Numbered from the stretch's first letter, positions 50,709-60,804 are shown. The stretch is 64,000 nucleotides of DNA from Fibrobacter sp. UWB10 (GCF_900182935.1 NZ_FXUE01000002.1:930001-994000); one strand, 5' to 3'. Numbers and translations are program-made. The notes: a model not told the origin generated them from the sequence alone.

Positions 50709-52188
50709 TTTTCTTCAACCTCTTTTCAAGCTTTGCAACGCAAGACGAAAGTCCTGCCACAAGGATAAAGTAGATGGCCGCTACAGCAAGGAGCGGAAGC
50801 ATGGCCTCGTAGGTCATGCTGCGGATAATGTCACCACCACGGGTCAAATCGGTCAAGCCGATGTAGCCGCAAATGGAAGTTTCCTTGATGAGCGAGATAA
50901 ATTCGTTCGTAAGAGCCGGGAGCGAATTCTTGAAAGCCTGCGGGTAAACGATGCTGTAAAGAATCGTGCGGAACTTGAGTCCGAGGCTGCGCCCCGCCTC
51001 AATCTGCCCCGGATCTACCCCCTTGATACCGCTGCGGATAATTTCGGAGACGTAGGCACCGGAGTTTACGCCGAAGGCCACGATTGCCACGAGAATCTTG
51101 TTCACATTCACCGACGAAAACACGATGTAGTAAATGATGAGCAGCTGGATCATCATCGGCGTTCCGCGAATCACCGCGAGGTACACCCTGGCAATTCCAT
51201 TCAGAACCTTATGGCGGCCATTGAATTCGTTGCTGGTGCGGATTTGCGCAATCACAAAGCCAATCAAAATGCCGAGGAGGGCTGCAAAGAACGAAATAAT
51301 CAGCGTGTTGCAAAGGCCTGTGACAATGAACTTCCAGCGGTCCTCTTTCACAAAATTCTTGTGCAGGTGATCAACGAAGGATTCTTCGCTCACAGCAGCC
51401 TCGTCACCGCGGACAATCACCACAATCTTCGAAAGCGTATACGGAGTCGTGAAGTTGATGGACTTCTTGCGTTCTTCGGTCACGGTAAAGCCTGCAAAAC
51501 CCACATCGGCCTTGCCCGAAGAAACCGCATTGATAATCGCATCGAATTCGATATCCTGGATTTCAACCGTGCGGTTCATGAAGTCGGCAATATAGTTGAC
51601 CACTTCGATATCGAAACCGGTAATTTTGGCGTTTTCGTAGTATTCGTATGGCGGGAACTGGGCGTTCGTTGAAAGCACCAGCTTCGGGCCTTCGGTCACT
51701 TTCTTCTGGTAATGGTAATTGCCGCTGCGATTGATGTAGGTGTTAAAGAGGGAATCGTAGGTTCCGTCCAGTTTCATCTGGGCGAGTGCCTGGTTCACCG
51801 TATCGAGCAGCGCTTCGTTGCCCTTCGCGACCACGCCCGCGTACATTTCTTCGACAAAGACTTCTTCGAGAATGCGGAGCGACGGATTCTGCCGCACAAA
51901 GGCCTTGGCCGGCTGGTCGTCACTCATGACCGCATCGATTTTCCCCTGCAACAGCGCCTGCACGGCATCGGCCAGTTTCGTGTAGCGGTCCACGTCAATT
52001 TTTGCCGTGTCGCCGCCGAAATCGGACGCGTAAATATCGGCGGTGTTGCCAATCTGCACGCCCACTTTTTTGTGGCCGAGATCGTTAATGCTGTGGACTT
52101 TGTTGGGGATTATCGCCTGCTTGCTTTCGCAAGAAACCAGGACGAGTGCGTAAAACGCGATAAGGATTGGGAGGAGGATTTTTCGCAT
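50698..52188 (-). CDS. Fused substrate-binding/permease protein of amino acid ABC transporter
   Basis: A 496-residue lipoprotein-permease fusion. The signal peptide ends in LVLVSC (lipobox). The binding part appears in reversed lobe order: first a segment matching the second half of SBP_bac_3 ([54 protein letters not shown]), then a segment matching its first half ([53 protein letters not shown]). The permease follows with [20 protein letters not shown], the [16 protein letters not shown] region and the EAA-like [18 protein letters not shown] 52188 has AAGGTG at good spacing; 52191 is an alternative. Polar amino-acid specificity is expected, but the ligand is unknown. Confidence 0.85.
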   Translation of the reverse strand: MRKILLPILIAFYALVLVSCESKQAIIPNKVHSINDLGHKKVGVQIGNTADIYASDFGGDTAKIDVDRYTKLADAVQALLQGKIDAVMSDDQPAKAFVRQNPSLRILEEVFVEEMYAGVVAKGNEALLDTVNQALAQMKLDGTYDSLFNTYINRSGNYHYQKKVTEGPKLVLSTNAQFPPYEYYENAKITGFDIEVVNYIADFMNRTVEIQDIEFDAIINAVSSGKADVGFAGFTVTEERKKSINFTTPYTLSKIVVIVRGDEAAVSEESFVDHLHKNFVKEDRWKFIVTGLCNTLIISFFAALLGILIGFVIAQIRTSNEFNGRHKVLNGIARVYLAVIRGTPMMIQLLIIYYIVFSSVNVNKILVAIVAFGVNSGAYVSEIIRSGIKGVDPGQIEAGRSLGLKFRTILYSIVYPQAFKNSLPALTNEFISLIKETSICGYIGLTDLTRGGDIIRSMTYEAMLPLLAVAAIYFILVAGLSSCVAKLEKRLKKNER

Positions 52189-52298
52189 CATTTTCACCTT
52201 AGCCCAAAATTTAGCCATCGCCAAAGCGCATGTCAATAATTCTTGTTATATTTAACGCATACGGGTTTATTAAAAAAACTTGTTTTGAGGAGAAAAAC

Positions 52299-55200
52299 AT
52301 GGGTATAAAAAAGTGTTTTGGGTATTTACTGATCTGTGTTGGTTTTGTAGCAGCCGCAACAATTACACCTAAAAAACCATCCCTGAAAGACGGATGTTAC
52401 CAGATTGGCACCGCCAAGGAACTGTTCGGTTTTGCCGAAATTTTGAATCAGCGCTCTTACGACAATCCGGCCCTCGTTTGTGCAAAGCTCACCGACAACA
52501 TCGTCATCAACAAGAACGTCTTGGATTCTTACGGTGATTTGAATCCTAAAGCGCAAGATCTTGTCGCCTGGACTCCCGTTAGCTTTGCAGGACTCTTTGA
52601 CGGAAACGGCAAGACCATTTCGGGTCTTTATGTGAACGACACGACTTTAATGATGGTGGGGCTATTCTCGGGGGTTGGTTTCGCCGCCAATGGCGATAGC
52701 GCCGTTGTTAAAGACCTCGGCATCGAGGACTCCTATTTTTACGGTAAATATCAAGGAAATCGGGATCCCAATATAGGAAGTATCTTCGCTACCACCACCA
52801 CCACTGCTGCCTATATAAAGATTTCCAATTGCTACACCAATGCGACAATCGAAGGCTGGGGTGTAATCGGTGGACTTGTGGGCTGGAACGGCAGTAAAAT
52901 GATTATCGAAAACTCCCATAATTCCGGAAAAATCCGCACCAAAATTTCAGCCTCCGCAGGAGGACTAGTCGGCAATTCCGGTAACGACACGTTGTTTATC
53001 GTAAACAGCTACAACTCAGCCAACATCAAGGGCGGAGGTTCTGCTGCAGGCCTTGCCTCAACGACGAGAGTTTTACAAGTGAAAAACAGCTACAACTCCG
53101 GCAACCTATCTAGCGATGAATCCAGTGTTGCCGGTTTAATCGGCTCAATTCAAGGAATAGACCGTTACCCTAGAATCCCCGAATACTCAAACATCATCCA
53201 ATCTTATAATACCGGCAAACTTTATTCCGCAACCGGAGATATCGGCGGATTAGTCACTACCGTCAACGGCACCGAACTGAACATCATCAACTCATACAGC
53301 GAAGGCGATTTTTCGGATAAATACATAGACTTCCAATACGGCTACGACGGACTTGTCGTAAAGATCAAGTCCAGCGAATTAAATCTCATCAACAGCTTCT
53401 ATACGCAACAGACGATTGACTCAACAAAAAATCTTAAACCGTATTATCAGTGCGACACCAATTCAACCTGCAACATTATCAACTCCTACGCGCTTTCTGA
53501 ATCGGGCTACAAGTACGATTATTCTGTCACCAGTAAGGAACTTGAAGACGGCTCTATCGCCTTAAAGCTCCACAATTACAAGAACGACAGCATCGGCATA
53601 GACGGTTCCATCTGGGGGCAAAATGTCGGCAAAGACGTCCATCCGCTGTATACGGGCGTAGTCGAATTCAACACGGTCGAAGCGCACATCACCCCCACGA
53701 TTCCCGCCCTGGTCGACGGTTGCTACGAAATCGGTAACGCCGACGAACTCTACGGATTTGCCGCAGTCGTGAACGGTACAGACTCGACCTCGGCCAAGCC
53801 GAGCGCCTGTGGCAAGCTTACGGCAGACATCGTTGTAAACGAACGTCTGATTATTGACGGCAACTACATTAACGAACGCGGTCGCCGCCTAGCCGAATGG
53901 ACTCCTATCAACGATTTTGAAGGTATTTTCGACGGTCAGAACCACATTATCTCGGGTCTCTACAACTACCAGCCCAAAGGAGATTCTGTCGGATTCTTTA
54001 ACCACACCGGCAAACAGTCTATCACGAACAAGGTCGAAATCAAGAACCTCGGATTCAAGGACTCCTACGTTAAAGGCATCACCGTCGGAGGCTTTGTAGG
54101 TAGAGCTCACTCTTCGATCGAAATTTCCAATTCCTTCTTCGAAGGGATTATCGAAGGCGATTATACTTCTGGATTTATTGGACATGCGAGCGAATTCAAC
54201 TCGTCCAGCAAGCAAAAGGCCCTTTTATCTATCAAGAATTGCCACAACAGAGCAATCTTTAACACTCAATTCTCTGCCGCAGGTCTTGCACAAAACGTCG
54301 ACAACTACAAGGAAGTTCGTATCGAGAACTGTTCCAACACAAGTAAGCTCCTATCCAAAAGAATCCCCACTACGTATGGACTTATCGCGTATTTCAGCAG
54401 GAGCAATGTTTCTATTGTCAACTCGTACAACGCAAGTTCTGTAATCGACCCCACCTACTACAACGGATTCGTCGGATTTTTTGTGGGCCACTACAACGGC
54501 GAAACGATTGCCATCAGAAACTCGTACGATGTGGGCGACCTGTCCAAGAAATTTTTATTCAAGGGACTCCTCTACAACGAAGTTAACGAAGACTTCCTCA
54601 CGATTGATCATTGTTTCTACCGTACCGATAGCATTAGCAATAATGCAGGTTCCCCCGCAACCCTAGAGGAATTCGAAAACGGAACTATTGCCGCCGAGCT
54701 GCACAACTATAAAAAGAACGGCGTCGACGGCTCTGTTTGGGGACAAAATGTGGGCACAGACCCCATTCCCACTTTAAGCGGGACAATCAAGGGATACTCC
54801 CCCACGATTTTCAAACTGGTCCTGCACACTTTCGAAGGCGATACGGTCGAATACGTCGACTACTATGTAGAAGGGCACAAGATTTATCCGCCCAAGCCTG
54901 AACGCGACGGATACCTGTTTGCAGGCTGGTATGACAATGAAAAACGGGAAGGCGACGCTATTCTTGCGATTAACACCAAGGACAGCGGCGATATCAACTT
55001 GTACGCAAAATGGTTCGAATTAAAGACTCCTAAACTGGTTGACGGCTGCTTTGAAATCGGAACCGCCGAAGAACTTTACCAGTTCGCCTACTATGTAAAC
55101 GACACCACCCGTACAAACCTCAAGGAACCCCTTTGCGCTAAGCTCACTGCCGACATTGTCGTCAACAAGAATGTCCTCGCCTCTACCGAAACGCTGAACG

Positions 55201-56657
55201 AAGACGCCTCCAACTTTATCAGATGGGAACCGATTCAATACTTCGGCGGAACATTTGACGGTCAAGGACATTCCATATCGGGACTTTACTTTTACGATAT
55301 GCAATACTACAAGAATGTAGGTCTGTTCGGATCAATCAATTCTTACGATTTCGATGTGTGGAAAGGCACAGACACCACCACAATCAAGGACTTGACACTC
55401 AAGGATTCTTACTTTGAAGCGATGGAAAACGTGGCGGGTATTGCCGGACAAATCACAAGATTGGTCACCGTATTTGAAAATGTCCACAACGAGGCACTCG
55501 TCAAGGCGGGCCAATATGCAGGCGGTCTAGTTGGCCGTACGGAATACAATGGGTATCCCGTCGTTTTGAATTCGAGCAACAAGGGAAACATTCATGCCGT
55601 TTCGGGCACAGTCGCCGGCCTTGTCGGCTATAGCTTAACGGGAACCCGCATCAAGAACTCCTACAACGCCGGAAATATTTATGGCGGAGGCTCAGGCGGC
55701 CTAGGCGGCTACATTGCAGGCGACTTGATGGATGACGACAACGGCTATTCCCTGATTGAATTTTCATACAATTCAGGCCTAATTAGCGGCGAGACCAATG
55801 TCGGAGGCCTTTTCAGCACATGCAAGCCATGTAAACTTATCCAGACCGCAAACGAAGGCACCGTTATTGCCGAATACGGATTAGGAGGCCTGTCCGCAGA
55901 ATTGACGGGAGACATCTACAACTCGTATAACGCTGGTAAAATCAAGGCTGAAACCGAAATTGGCGGACTCGTCGGACATGCGAACTCCGTCAACATTACC
56001 AATTCGTTTAACACGCAAGAAATCCCCTCCGGCAATTATAACAATGGCGGAGTTATCGGCGATTACGAAGGTTACCTTGTACAGAACGTTACAAACTCCT
56101 TCTTTATCAACGCCGACCCCGACAACAATTTCCAGCAGATTCAAGTAACCGCAAAGGATTTTGCTGACGGCACCGTGCTGAAAGCTTTGCAAGATTATAC
56201 GGACAGCGTCATTGACGGAAAATGCTGGATTCAGAATATCGGAAAAGACGCTCACCCTGTTCTTAAGGGGATGACCATCATCGCCATCAGTTCTTCGAGC
56301 GAAACATCTTCGAGCAGCAGCGAGGCAAAGTCTTCAAGTTCTTCTGTCAAGGAAACGTCCAGTTCGTCCGAAGGAGCGAAATCCAGTTCCTCTAAAGAAC
56401 CGAAATCTAGCTCGTCCGGCAAGAACTCCATTGTCGAGAGTCTTGTATTGGACTTCCACTACAATCTGTCCATCGACCACAGAATCATCTCGATTACAGG
56501 CGTTCCCGCCAACACTCATGTCGCCTTGTTCGACATGAATGGAACGCTTGTAGACTGGAAGCTGACAAAATCTAACGGTGCAACGCTTGCCGCACCTCGC
56601 TCCGGACGCTATATTGTCCGAATCAAGGCGCAAAACCAAAGCGTCATCGTAAAATAA
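52299..56657 (+). CDS. Giant GLUG-repeat surface protein, triplicated
   Basis: A 1452-residue secreted protein. The signal peptide is followed by three large related blocks, each opening with an LxDGCYxIGxAxELYGFA motif (near nucleotides 52386, 53713 and 55035), continuing with ADIVVNxxV, W(T/E)PI and FDGxGxxISGLY, and then GLUG-like beta-helix repeats. Blocks one and two end in WGQNVGxDxxPxxxG. An InlB/Flg_new-type repeat (RDGYLFAGWYDNE ... INLYAKW) separates blocks two and three. A Ser/Glu/Lys linker and a T9SS-like C-terminal domain (HVALFDMNGTLVDWKL ... GRYIVRIKAQNQ) end the protein. GAGGAG is upstream of ATG 52299. Probably an adhesin or scaffold; inferred. Confidence 0.82.
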   Translation: MGIKKCFGYLLICVGFVAAATITPKKPSLKDGCYQIGTAKELFGFAEILNQRSYDNPALVCAKLTDNIVINKNVLDSYGDLNPKAQDLVAWTPVSFAGLFDGNGKTISGLYVNDTTLMMVGLFSGVGFAANGDSAVVKDLGIEDSYFYGKYQGNRDPNIGSIFATTTTTAAYIKISNCYTNATIEGWGVIGGLVGWNGSKMIIENSHNSGKIRTKISASAGGLVGNSGNDTLFIVNSYNSANIKGGGSAAGLASTTRVLQVKNSYNSGNLSSDESSVAGLIGSIQGIDRYPRIPEYSNIIQSYNTGKLYSATGDIGGLVTTVNGTELNIINSYSEGDFSDKYIDFQYGYDGLVVKIKSSELNLINSFYTQQTIDSTKNLKPYYQCDTNSTCNIINSYALSESGYKYDYSVTSKELEDGSIALKLHNYKNDSIGIDGSIWGQNVGKDVHPLYTGVVEFNTVEAHITPTIPALVDGCYEIGNADELYGFAAVVNGTDSTSAKPSACGKLTADIVVNERLIIDGNYINERGRRLAEWTPINDFEGIFDGQNHIISGLYNYQPKGDSVGFFNHTGKQSITNKVEIKNLGFKDSYVKGITVGGFVGRAHSSIEISNSFFEGIIEGDYTSGFIGHASEFNSSSKQKALLSIKNCHNRAIFNTQFSAAGLAQNVDNYKEVRIENCSNTSKLLSKRIPTTYGLIAYFSRSNVSIVNSYNASSVIDPTYYNGFVGFFVGHYNGETIAIRNSYDVGDLSKKFLFKGLLYNEVNEDFLTIDHCFYRTDSISNNAGSPATLEEFENGTIAAELHNYKKNGVDGSVWGQNVGTDPIPTLSGTIKGYSPTIFKLVLHTFEGDTVEYVDYYVEGHKIYPPKPERDGYLFAGWYDNEKREGDAILAINTKDSGDINLYAKWFELKTPKLVDGCFEIGTAEELYQFAYYVNDTTRTNLKEPLCAKLTADIVVNKNVLASTETLNEDASNFIRWEPIQYFGGTFDGQGHSISGLYFYDMQYYKNVGLFGSINSYDFDVWKGTDTTTIKDLTLKDSYFEAMENVAGIAGQITRLVTVFENVHNEALVKAGQYAGGLVGRTEYNGYPVVLNSSNKGNIHAVSGTVAGLVGYSLTGTRIKNSYNAGNIYGGGSGGLGGYIAGDLMDDDNGYSLIEFSYNSGLISGETNVGGLFSTCKPCKLIQTANEGTVIAEYGLGGLSAELTGDIYNSYNAGKIKAETEIGGLVGHANSVNITNSFNTQEIPSGNYNNGGVIGDYEGYLVQNVTNSFFINADPDNNFQQIQVTAKDFADGTVLKALQDYTDSVIDGKCWIQNIGKDAHPVLKGMTIIAISSSSETSSSSSEAKSSSSSVKETSSSSEGAKSSSSKEPKSSSSGKNSIVESLVLDFHYNLSIDHRIISITGVPANTHVALFDMNGTLVDWKLTKSNGATLAAPRSGRYIVRIKAQNQSVIVK

Positions 56658-56666
56658 AGCGACGGC

Positions 56667-58331
56667 TTAATAAATCAACTTCATTTCATCTACAATGAGC
56701 GTAGCACCTGATACGCCCTTGTAGTGATTTCCGTCGGCGCTGGAGGCGAACACCACGCGAATGTGAGTCACGGGTTCTTCTCCTGTTCCCTGCACAAGAC
56801 CGTTATTGATAGCGGACTTGTTCGAAGACTTCAACCTAGTATCAAAAGTGGAAGAATTTTCGATGGGAGATCCTTCAAGAGGCACGCCGTACTTGAGTTT
56901 CAGGCGAAGCGTGCGCATGCCATTTTCATCGGGTTCCGAAACGCTTACTACGTCCGGATTTTCGCGGCCGGAGTTGTCAGCCTTGGTGGAACGGAACCAA
57001 GCCGAGGCCACCAGCGTGTTGACATCGGTGGACTTGCGGTTCACATTCTTGTTGCCGGTGCGGTTTTCGAGCAGAATATAAATGTCGCAGCTGTCGCCCT
57101 TGCCTTCGTAGCTAAACTTGACTTCCATGTATTCGGGCCTTGCCGCAAAAGGCTTGCCAAAATCCAGAAGTTCATTGCCATCGGGCCAAGTCGAAGAACT
57201 GGCCATCGAAAGCGTGCCCACGCCATTAGGGTTAAAGTCGGCCGTATAGAGGCTTCCGCTTGCAATCTTAGTAAGAGCAGAACCGGTTTTAATCATTGCA
57301 CCAATCATAGAGCCCGAAGTTTTCTTTTCGGTGGTTGTCAAAATCGTATTGGCGTTGCCCCAAATAGAATCCGGCGAGACATCATTCTTGTTCCAGGAGT
57401 TGAAATTTTCGCCCGGCAACTGGTAGCCCGCCTTCACCGAATAAGTGACGCTTTCGTCGTCTTCATTCGTCACCTTGACCTGCACGCCCGCGCCAAAATC
57501 GTAGGACTCGCCCACGGTCACACTAGCCTCAGCACCTTCCGAAAGTTCCATCGCCGAAAGTTCAAGGGCGGTTAAATCCGTACGGAAGGCAAGATCGTCT
57601 ACATGAATAGACTTGCTTTCTTCATCGATGACGGCATCTTTTCCGGCAATAGAAAGTGCTAGAATCTTGGGGGTCTCGGCAGAGCCGGGTTCACCAGATT
57701 CCGAAGAACTCGATGTGGCCGCAGAACTATCTGGCTCGTCGGATTTTTGAGAGCTGCTAGAAGATTCCTTGGACTCCGAGCTGCTGGACTTGTCGCTCTT
57801 TTTAGAGTTGCTCGATTTACCTTCTGCAGAGCTGCTGGACTTGGCCGAAGAACTGCTAGATTCAGAACCACTTTCCGGCTCCACATTCGGGATATTGAAA
57901 GTCAACTGCCAAACGGACTTTTTACCGCTTTCAGAAACCACCACCACATAAAGCACATGGCTAGAAGGAATCTGGATTATTTCGCCTTCTTCAATAGTAT
58001 TCTTGGAATACTTCACCTTATTGGCAAGCGAATCGAGCCCCGCAGAATCCGTCGGGAAATTCTTTATCTTGCCCTCTGCCAAGTGGAGAGTGGCAAAATG
58101 ACTTAAATTGAGTTCTTCTATAGTCACCGATTCCCAAGTTTCAAGCGAATCGGGAACATCCACCAAGTCAAATTCGATGCGGTGTTGCTCCGAGTAAATC
58201 GCCGGAGAGCCGTCTTGCTCGGCAACGGCAATTTCTTTAAGTTCGCGATAATCCGAAGTATCAAAAGTGTCGTAGTCAGCGGAGCATGCGCCAAGAACAA
58301 TCATCAAAGCAAGGAAAATCCATTGTTTCAT
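56667..58331 (-). CDS. PCMD-domain lipoprotein (putative carbohydrate-binding)
   Basis: A 554-residue lipoprotein with lipobox VLGAC. Two Ig/cadherin-like beta modules are separated by a poly-Ser linker (about residues 175-225). The C-terminal half, from about FNSWNKNDVSPDSIWGNANT to RVVFASSADGNHYKGVSGAT, then VDEMKLIY, matches the putative carbohydrate metabolism (PCMD) domain, common in Bacteroidota surface lipoproteins. It is convergent with the GLUG giant (9-base gap) and lies downstream of the barrel gene at 58350 with an 18-base gap, so the pair may act together. Confidence 0.75.
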   Translation of the reverse strand: MKQWIFLALMIVLGACSADYDTFDTSDYRELKEIAVAEQDGSPAIYSEQHRIEFDLVDVPDSLETWESVTIEELNLSHFATLHLAEGKIKNFPTDSAGLDSLANKVKYSKNTIEEGEIIQIPSSHVLYVVVVSESGKKSVWQLTFNIPNVEPESGSESSSSSAKSSSSAEGKSSNSKKSDKSSSSESKESSSSSQKSDEPDSSAATSSSSESGEPGSAETPKILALSIAGKDAVIDEESKSIHVDDLAFRTDLTALELSAMELSEGAEASVTVGESYDFGAGVQVKVTNEDDESVTYSVKAGYQLPGENFNSWNKNDVSPDSIWGNANTILTTTEKKTSGSMIGAMIKTGSALTKIASGSLYTADFNPNGVGTLSMASSSTWPDGNELLDFGKPFAARPEYMEVKFSYEGKGDSCDIYILLENRTGNKNVNRKSTDVNTLVASAWFRSTKADNSGRENPDVVSVSEPDENGMRTLRLKLKYGVPLEGSPIENSSTFDTRLKSSNKSAINNGLVQGTGEEPVTHIRVVFASSADGNHYKGVSGATLIVDEMKLIY

Positions 58332-58349
58332 ATTAGCACACCTCACTTA

Positions 58350-59141
58350 TTAAAAGAAATAAACCAGCGAAAAATCCAAAGCCAGCAAATTGATCTTGAA
58401 ATTCACGATGTTGTAAAGAAATTCGCTACGAGATTCTCCGTTTTCTTCAATATCCATATACGAAGATGTCAAGCCCAAGAGCCCCACCGAAGTTTCAAAG
58501 GCCAGGCGACCAAGCACCATAATGCTCAAGCCCGGATTGATGCCAAAATCAAAAGTCCATCCATGATTTTTAGTCTTGGACATTTCTTCATCATCGTCGG
58601 TTTGTGAAATCCCGTAGGAATATTCCACCTTCAAAGAAGTCTCATTAAAGAAATAAATGGTCTTGGAATCAAAAACTTTCAAATAGTTTTTCAGGAACGG
58701 CTGTACAAAGAATCCGTTGCTCACATACTTACGATGTTCCTTGACATCGGCAATGTCTTCGAGAATGGAAAAATCGATATCCATATAAGTACGGCTATAC
58801 CCCACTCGAGCTCCAATGGCTGCGGCATCCCGGAAAAAATAGCCTCCAAAAGCTTCGACTGTAAAGGTATACCCTTCAGCCTTGTAAATATCGCCAAATA
58901 TCACATTCAAGGCATCTTCATCGGATTCTCCCTGCAGCAAGAACAAAGTCGCTCCCGTCAAAATGTTTCCACGGTGAATCGATTCGTCTTCATGAACGGC
59001 ATATAGATTTGCAAGGAGCCCGCCCTTTTCGGCAGAAGCTGATTTTGCCGGAGCGGTAGCTGTTGAATCAGCAGAATTTGCCGCAAAAACCTGTGGCACA
59101 AAAATCGACAAAAAAAAGACAAATAGAATCCTGTACATCAT
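58350..59141 (-). CDS. Probable outer-membrane beta-barrel protein
   Basis: A 263-residue protein with signal peptide (YRILFVFFLSIFVPQVFA). After a polar Ser/Ala stretch, beta strands alternate to the end (EAFGGYFFRDAAAIGARVGY, SLKVEYSYGIS, WTFDFGINPGLSIM) and the last residues LLALDFSLVYFF end in Phe, the outer-membrane insertion signature. The start at 59141 or 59138 is 6-9 bases from a TATATTTG box; an upstream TTG codon lies inside the box and is unlikely. Co-transcribed with the PCMD lipoprotein. Confidence 0.7.
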   Translation of the reverse strand: MMYRILFVFFLSIFVPQVFAANSADSTATAPAKSASAEKGGLLANLYAVHEDESIHRGNILTGATLFLLQGESDEDALNVIFGDIYKAEGYTFTVEAFGGYFFRDAAAIGARVGYSRTYMDIDFSILEDIADVKEHRKYVSNGFFVQPFLKNYLKVFDSKTIYFFNETSLKVEYSYGISQTDDDEEMSKTKNHGWTFDFGINPGLSIMVLGRLAFETSVGLLGLTSSYMDIEENGESRSEFLYNIVNFKINLLALDFSLVYFF

Positions 59142-59147
59142 AGTGGA

Positions 59148-59155
59148 CAAATATA
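59148..59155 (-). promoter_or_regulatory. TATATTTG box of the barrel/PCMD pair
   Basis: TATATTTG-tccact-ATG; again too close to the start codon for a ribosome-binding leader. Confidence 0.5.
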
Positions 59156-59204
59156 ACTAATATTTACAATCGGTTCGGTTTTATTAAATACTATATTATG
59201 GTTT

Positions 59205-60092
59205 ATGCATTACACTCCATACCGAGACTTACTGCTGAAAATTTTCCCGAATTACCTGAAGGTGCGCAAACTCCCGCTGAATGGCGGCATGAGTTGCCCG
59301 AACCTGGACGGCACCAAGAGTTTTTCGGGTTGTAGCTATTGCAATAACAGGAGTTTCAGTCCGGTATTCGACCAGGCGAAGGTTTCGATTCAGGAACAGC
59401 TCGACAAGTTCGTGCCGCGCCTCCGTGAAAAGTACCCGAATGCAGGCATTTTGGCTTACTTGCAGCCGTACACGAATACGCACGCGCCGCTGGAGCACCT
59501 ACGCGGAATCATCGACCCGATTATCAAGCACAAGGAAATTGCTGGGCTTGCCATAGGCACGCGCCCGGACTCTCTCGAAGACGACAAGGTCGCCTATCTT
59601 GCCGAACTTAATCGCAAGAAACCGATTATCGTGGAAATCGGCCTGCAAACCGCAAACGACTTGACGCTTGCCGTCATCAACCGCAGGCATACCCTCGCCG
59701 AATTCGAAGATGCCGTCAAACGCTGTCAGGCGGCGGGACTCACTGTTACCACGCACGTGATCGTAGGGCTCCCCGGCGAAACCATGGAAGATTTCAAGCA
59801 CACCGCCCAAGTGGTGCGCGACTTGAAACTCGCCGCGGTGAAGATTCACCCGCTGCACATCGTGGCGGGCACCGTAATGGCGCAGGACTACGCGAACGGA
59901 GAAATCAAACTCCTGAATTTTGAAGAATACTGCGAAGCGGTCGCCGAGATGATCAAGATTATCGGCTTTGAAACCGCCATCGAGAGATTTAGCGGCGAAA
60001 GCCCGAGCGACATGCTCATCGCCCCCGACTGGTGCGGCGAAAGGGACAAAATTATCGCTACTGTAGAAAAATTACTCGACAGCGCCAATTAA
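59205..60092 (+). CDS. Radical SAM protein, TIGR01212/YhcC family
   Basis: A 295-residue radical SAM enzyme. The iron-sulfur cysteines lie in MSCPNLDGTKSFSGCSYCNN, the C-x14-C-x2-C layout of the YhcC family. Later blocks are AYLQPYTNTHAPLEHLRG, IGTRPDSL, IVEIGLQTAND, THVIVGLPGETMEDF and VKIHPLHIVAGTVMA. Its function is unsettled; related proteins act in tRNA or other modification. The promoter-like ctatattatg box is adjacent to ATG 59205 and no ribosome-binding site is seen. Confidence 0.88.
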   Translation: MHYTPYRDLLLKIFPNYLKVRKLPLNGGMSCPNLDGTKSFSGCSYCNNRSFSPVFDQAKVSIQEQLDKFVPRLREKYPNAGILAYLQPYTNTHAPLEHLRGIIDPIIKHKEIAGLAIGTRPDSLEDDKVAYLAELNRKKPIIVEIGLQTANDLTLAVINRRHTLAEFEDAVKRCQAAGLTVTTHVIVGLPGETMEDFKHTAQVVRDLKLAAVKIHPLHIVAGTVMAQDYANGEIKLLNFEEYCEAVAEMIKIIGFETAIERFSGESPSDMLIAPDWCGERDKIIATVEKLLDSAN

Positions 60093-60104
60093 GTCATTTG
60101 AAAA

Positions 60105-60134
60105 GGCGATTCCCGGTCAAGCCGGGAATGACAA
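60105..60134. repeat. Family A repeat GATTCCCGGTCAAGCCGGGA type
   Basis: The stem ATTCCCGG/CCGGGAAT is followed by GACAA, immediately upstream of apt. Confidence 0.65.
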
Positions 60135-60163
60135 GTCATAAGAAATTCTTATATTACAAAAGA

Positions 60164-60688
60164 ATGAAACAGATTGAAGACTACATTATCTCTGTTCCGG
60201 ATTTTCCGAAGCCGGGGATTCTTTTTCGCGATATCACGGGGATTCTCAGTGACGCCGACGGTCTAAAGCTCACACTCGAAGCTTTCTACAAGATGCTCGA
60301 AAATGTCGAATTCGATGTCGTCGCCGGGCTCGAAGCCCGCGGATTCCTATTCGGGGTTTCGGTTGCGGAGCATTTCCACAAGCCATTCATTCCCATACGC
60401 AAAAAAGGCAAACTCCCCCGCGAAACCGTCGAGGTCTCTTACGATCTGGAATACGGCCAAGCCACTATGGAAATCCACAAGGACGCCCTCAAGCCCGGAC
60501 AACGTGCGATTATCGTAGACGACCTGCTTGCAACTGGAGGGACAGCGAAAGCAGCCGCCACGCTCATTGAAAAATTAGGCGGCAAGGTGGAGCTCTGCGC
60601 CTTTGTGATTGAACTTTTTGACTTGCACGGGCGTGAAGCGCTCAAGGGTTACCGGGTGGAATCGCTTACCAGGTTCCCAGGGCATTAA
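60164..60688 (+). CDS. apt: Adenine phosphoribosyltransferase
   Basis: A 174-residue enzyme making AMP from adenine and PRPP. The PRPP loop is RAIIVDDLLATGGTAKA; other landmarks are FPKPGILFRDITGIL, VVAGLEARGFLFGV and IRKKGKLPRETV. ATG 60164 is preferred; the upstream frame contains the repeat. A TATATTAC box lies a few bases upstream. The next gene is a purine permease, suggesting a salvage pair. Confidence 0.95.
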   Translation: MKQIEDYIISVPDFPKPGILFRDITGILSDADGLKLTLEAFYKMLENVEFDVVAGLEARGFLFGVSVAEHFHKPFIPIRKKGKLPRETVEVSYDLEYGQATMEIHKDALKPGQRAIIVDDLLATGGTAKAAATLIEKLGGKVELCAFVIELFDLHGREALKGYRVESLTRFPGH

Positions 60689-60709
60689 ATAATCGGTTTT
60701 AGTTGAAAA

Positions 60710-60790
60710 GGAGATCCCCACCTTGGTGGCCATGCGCACAAAGCACTAAAAGTGCTAAGTGCTGTCCGCCCGCCTTCGCGGGGATGACAA
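60710..60790. repeat. Family A repeat interrupted by a 50-base insert
   Basis: The left end GGAGATCCCC and the right end CGCGGGGATGACAA match the family A unit (compare 42746), but about 55 bases with their own inverted repeats (AGCACT / AGTGCT) sit between. It lies directly upstream of the permease start. Confidence 0.6.
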
Positions 60791-60804
60791 AAGAAGAAGG
60801 GAAA

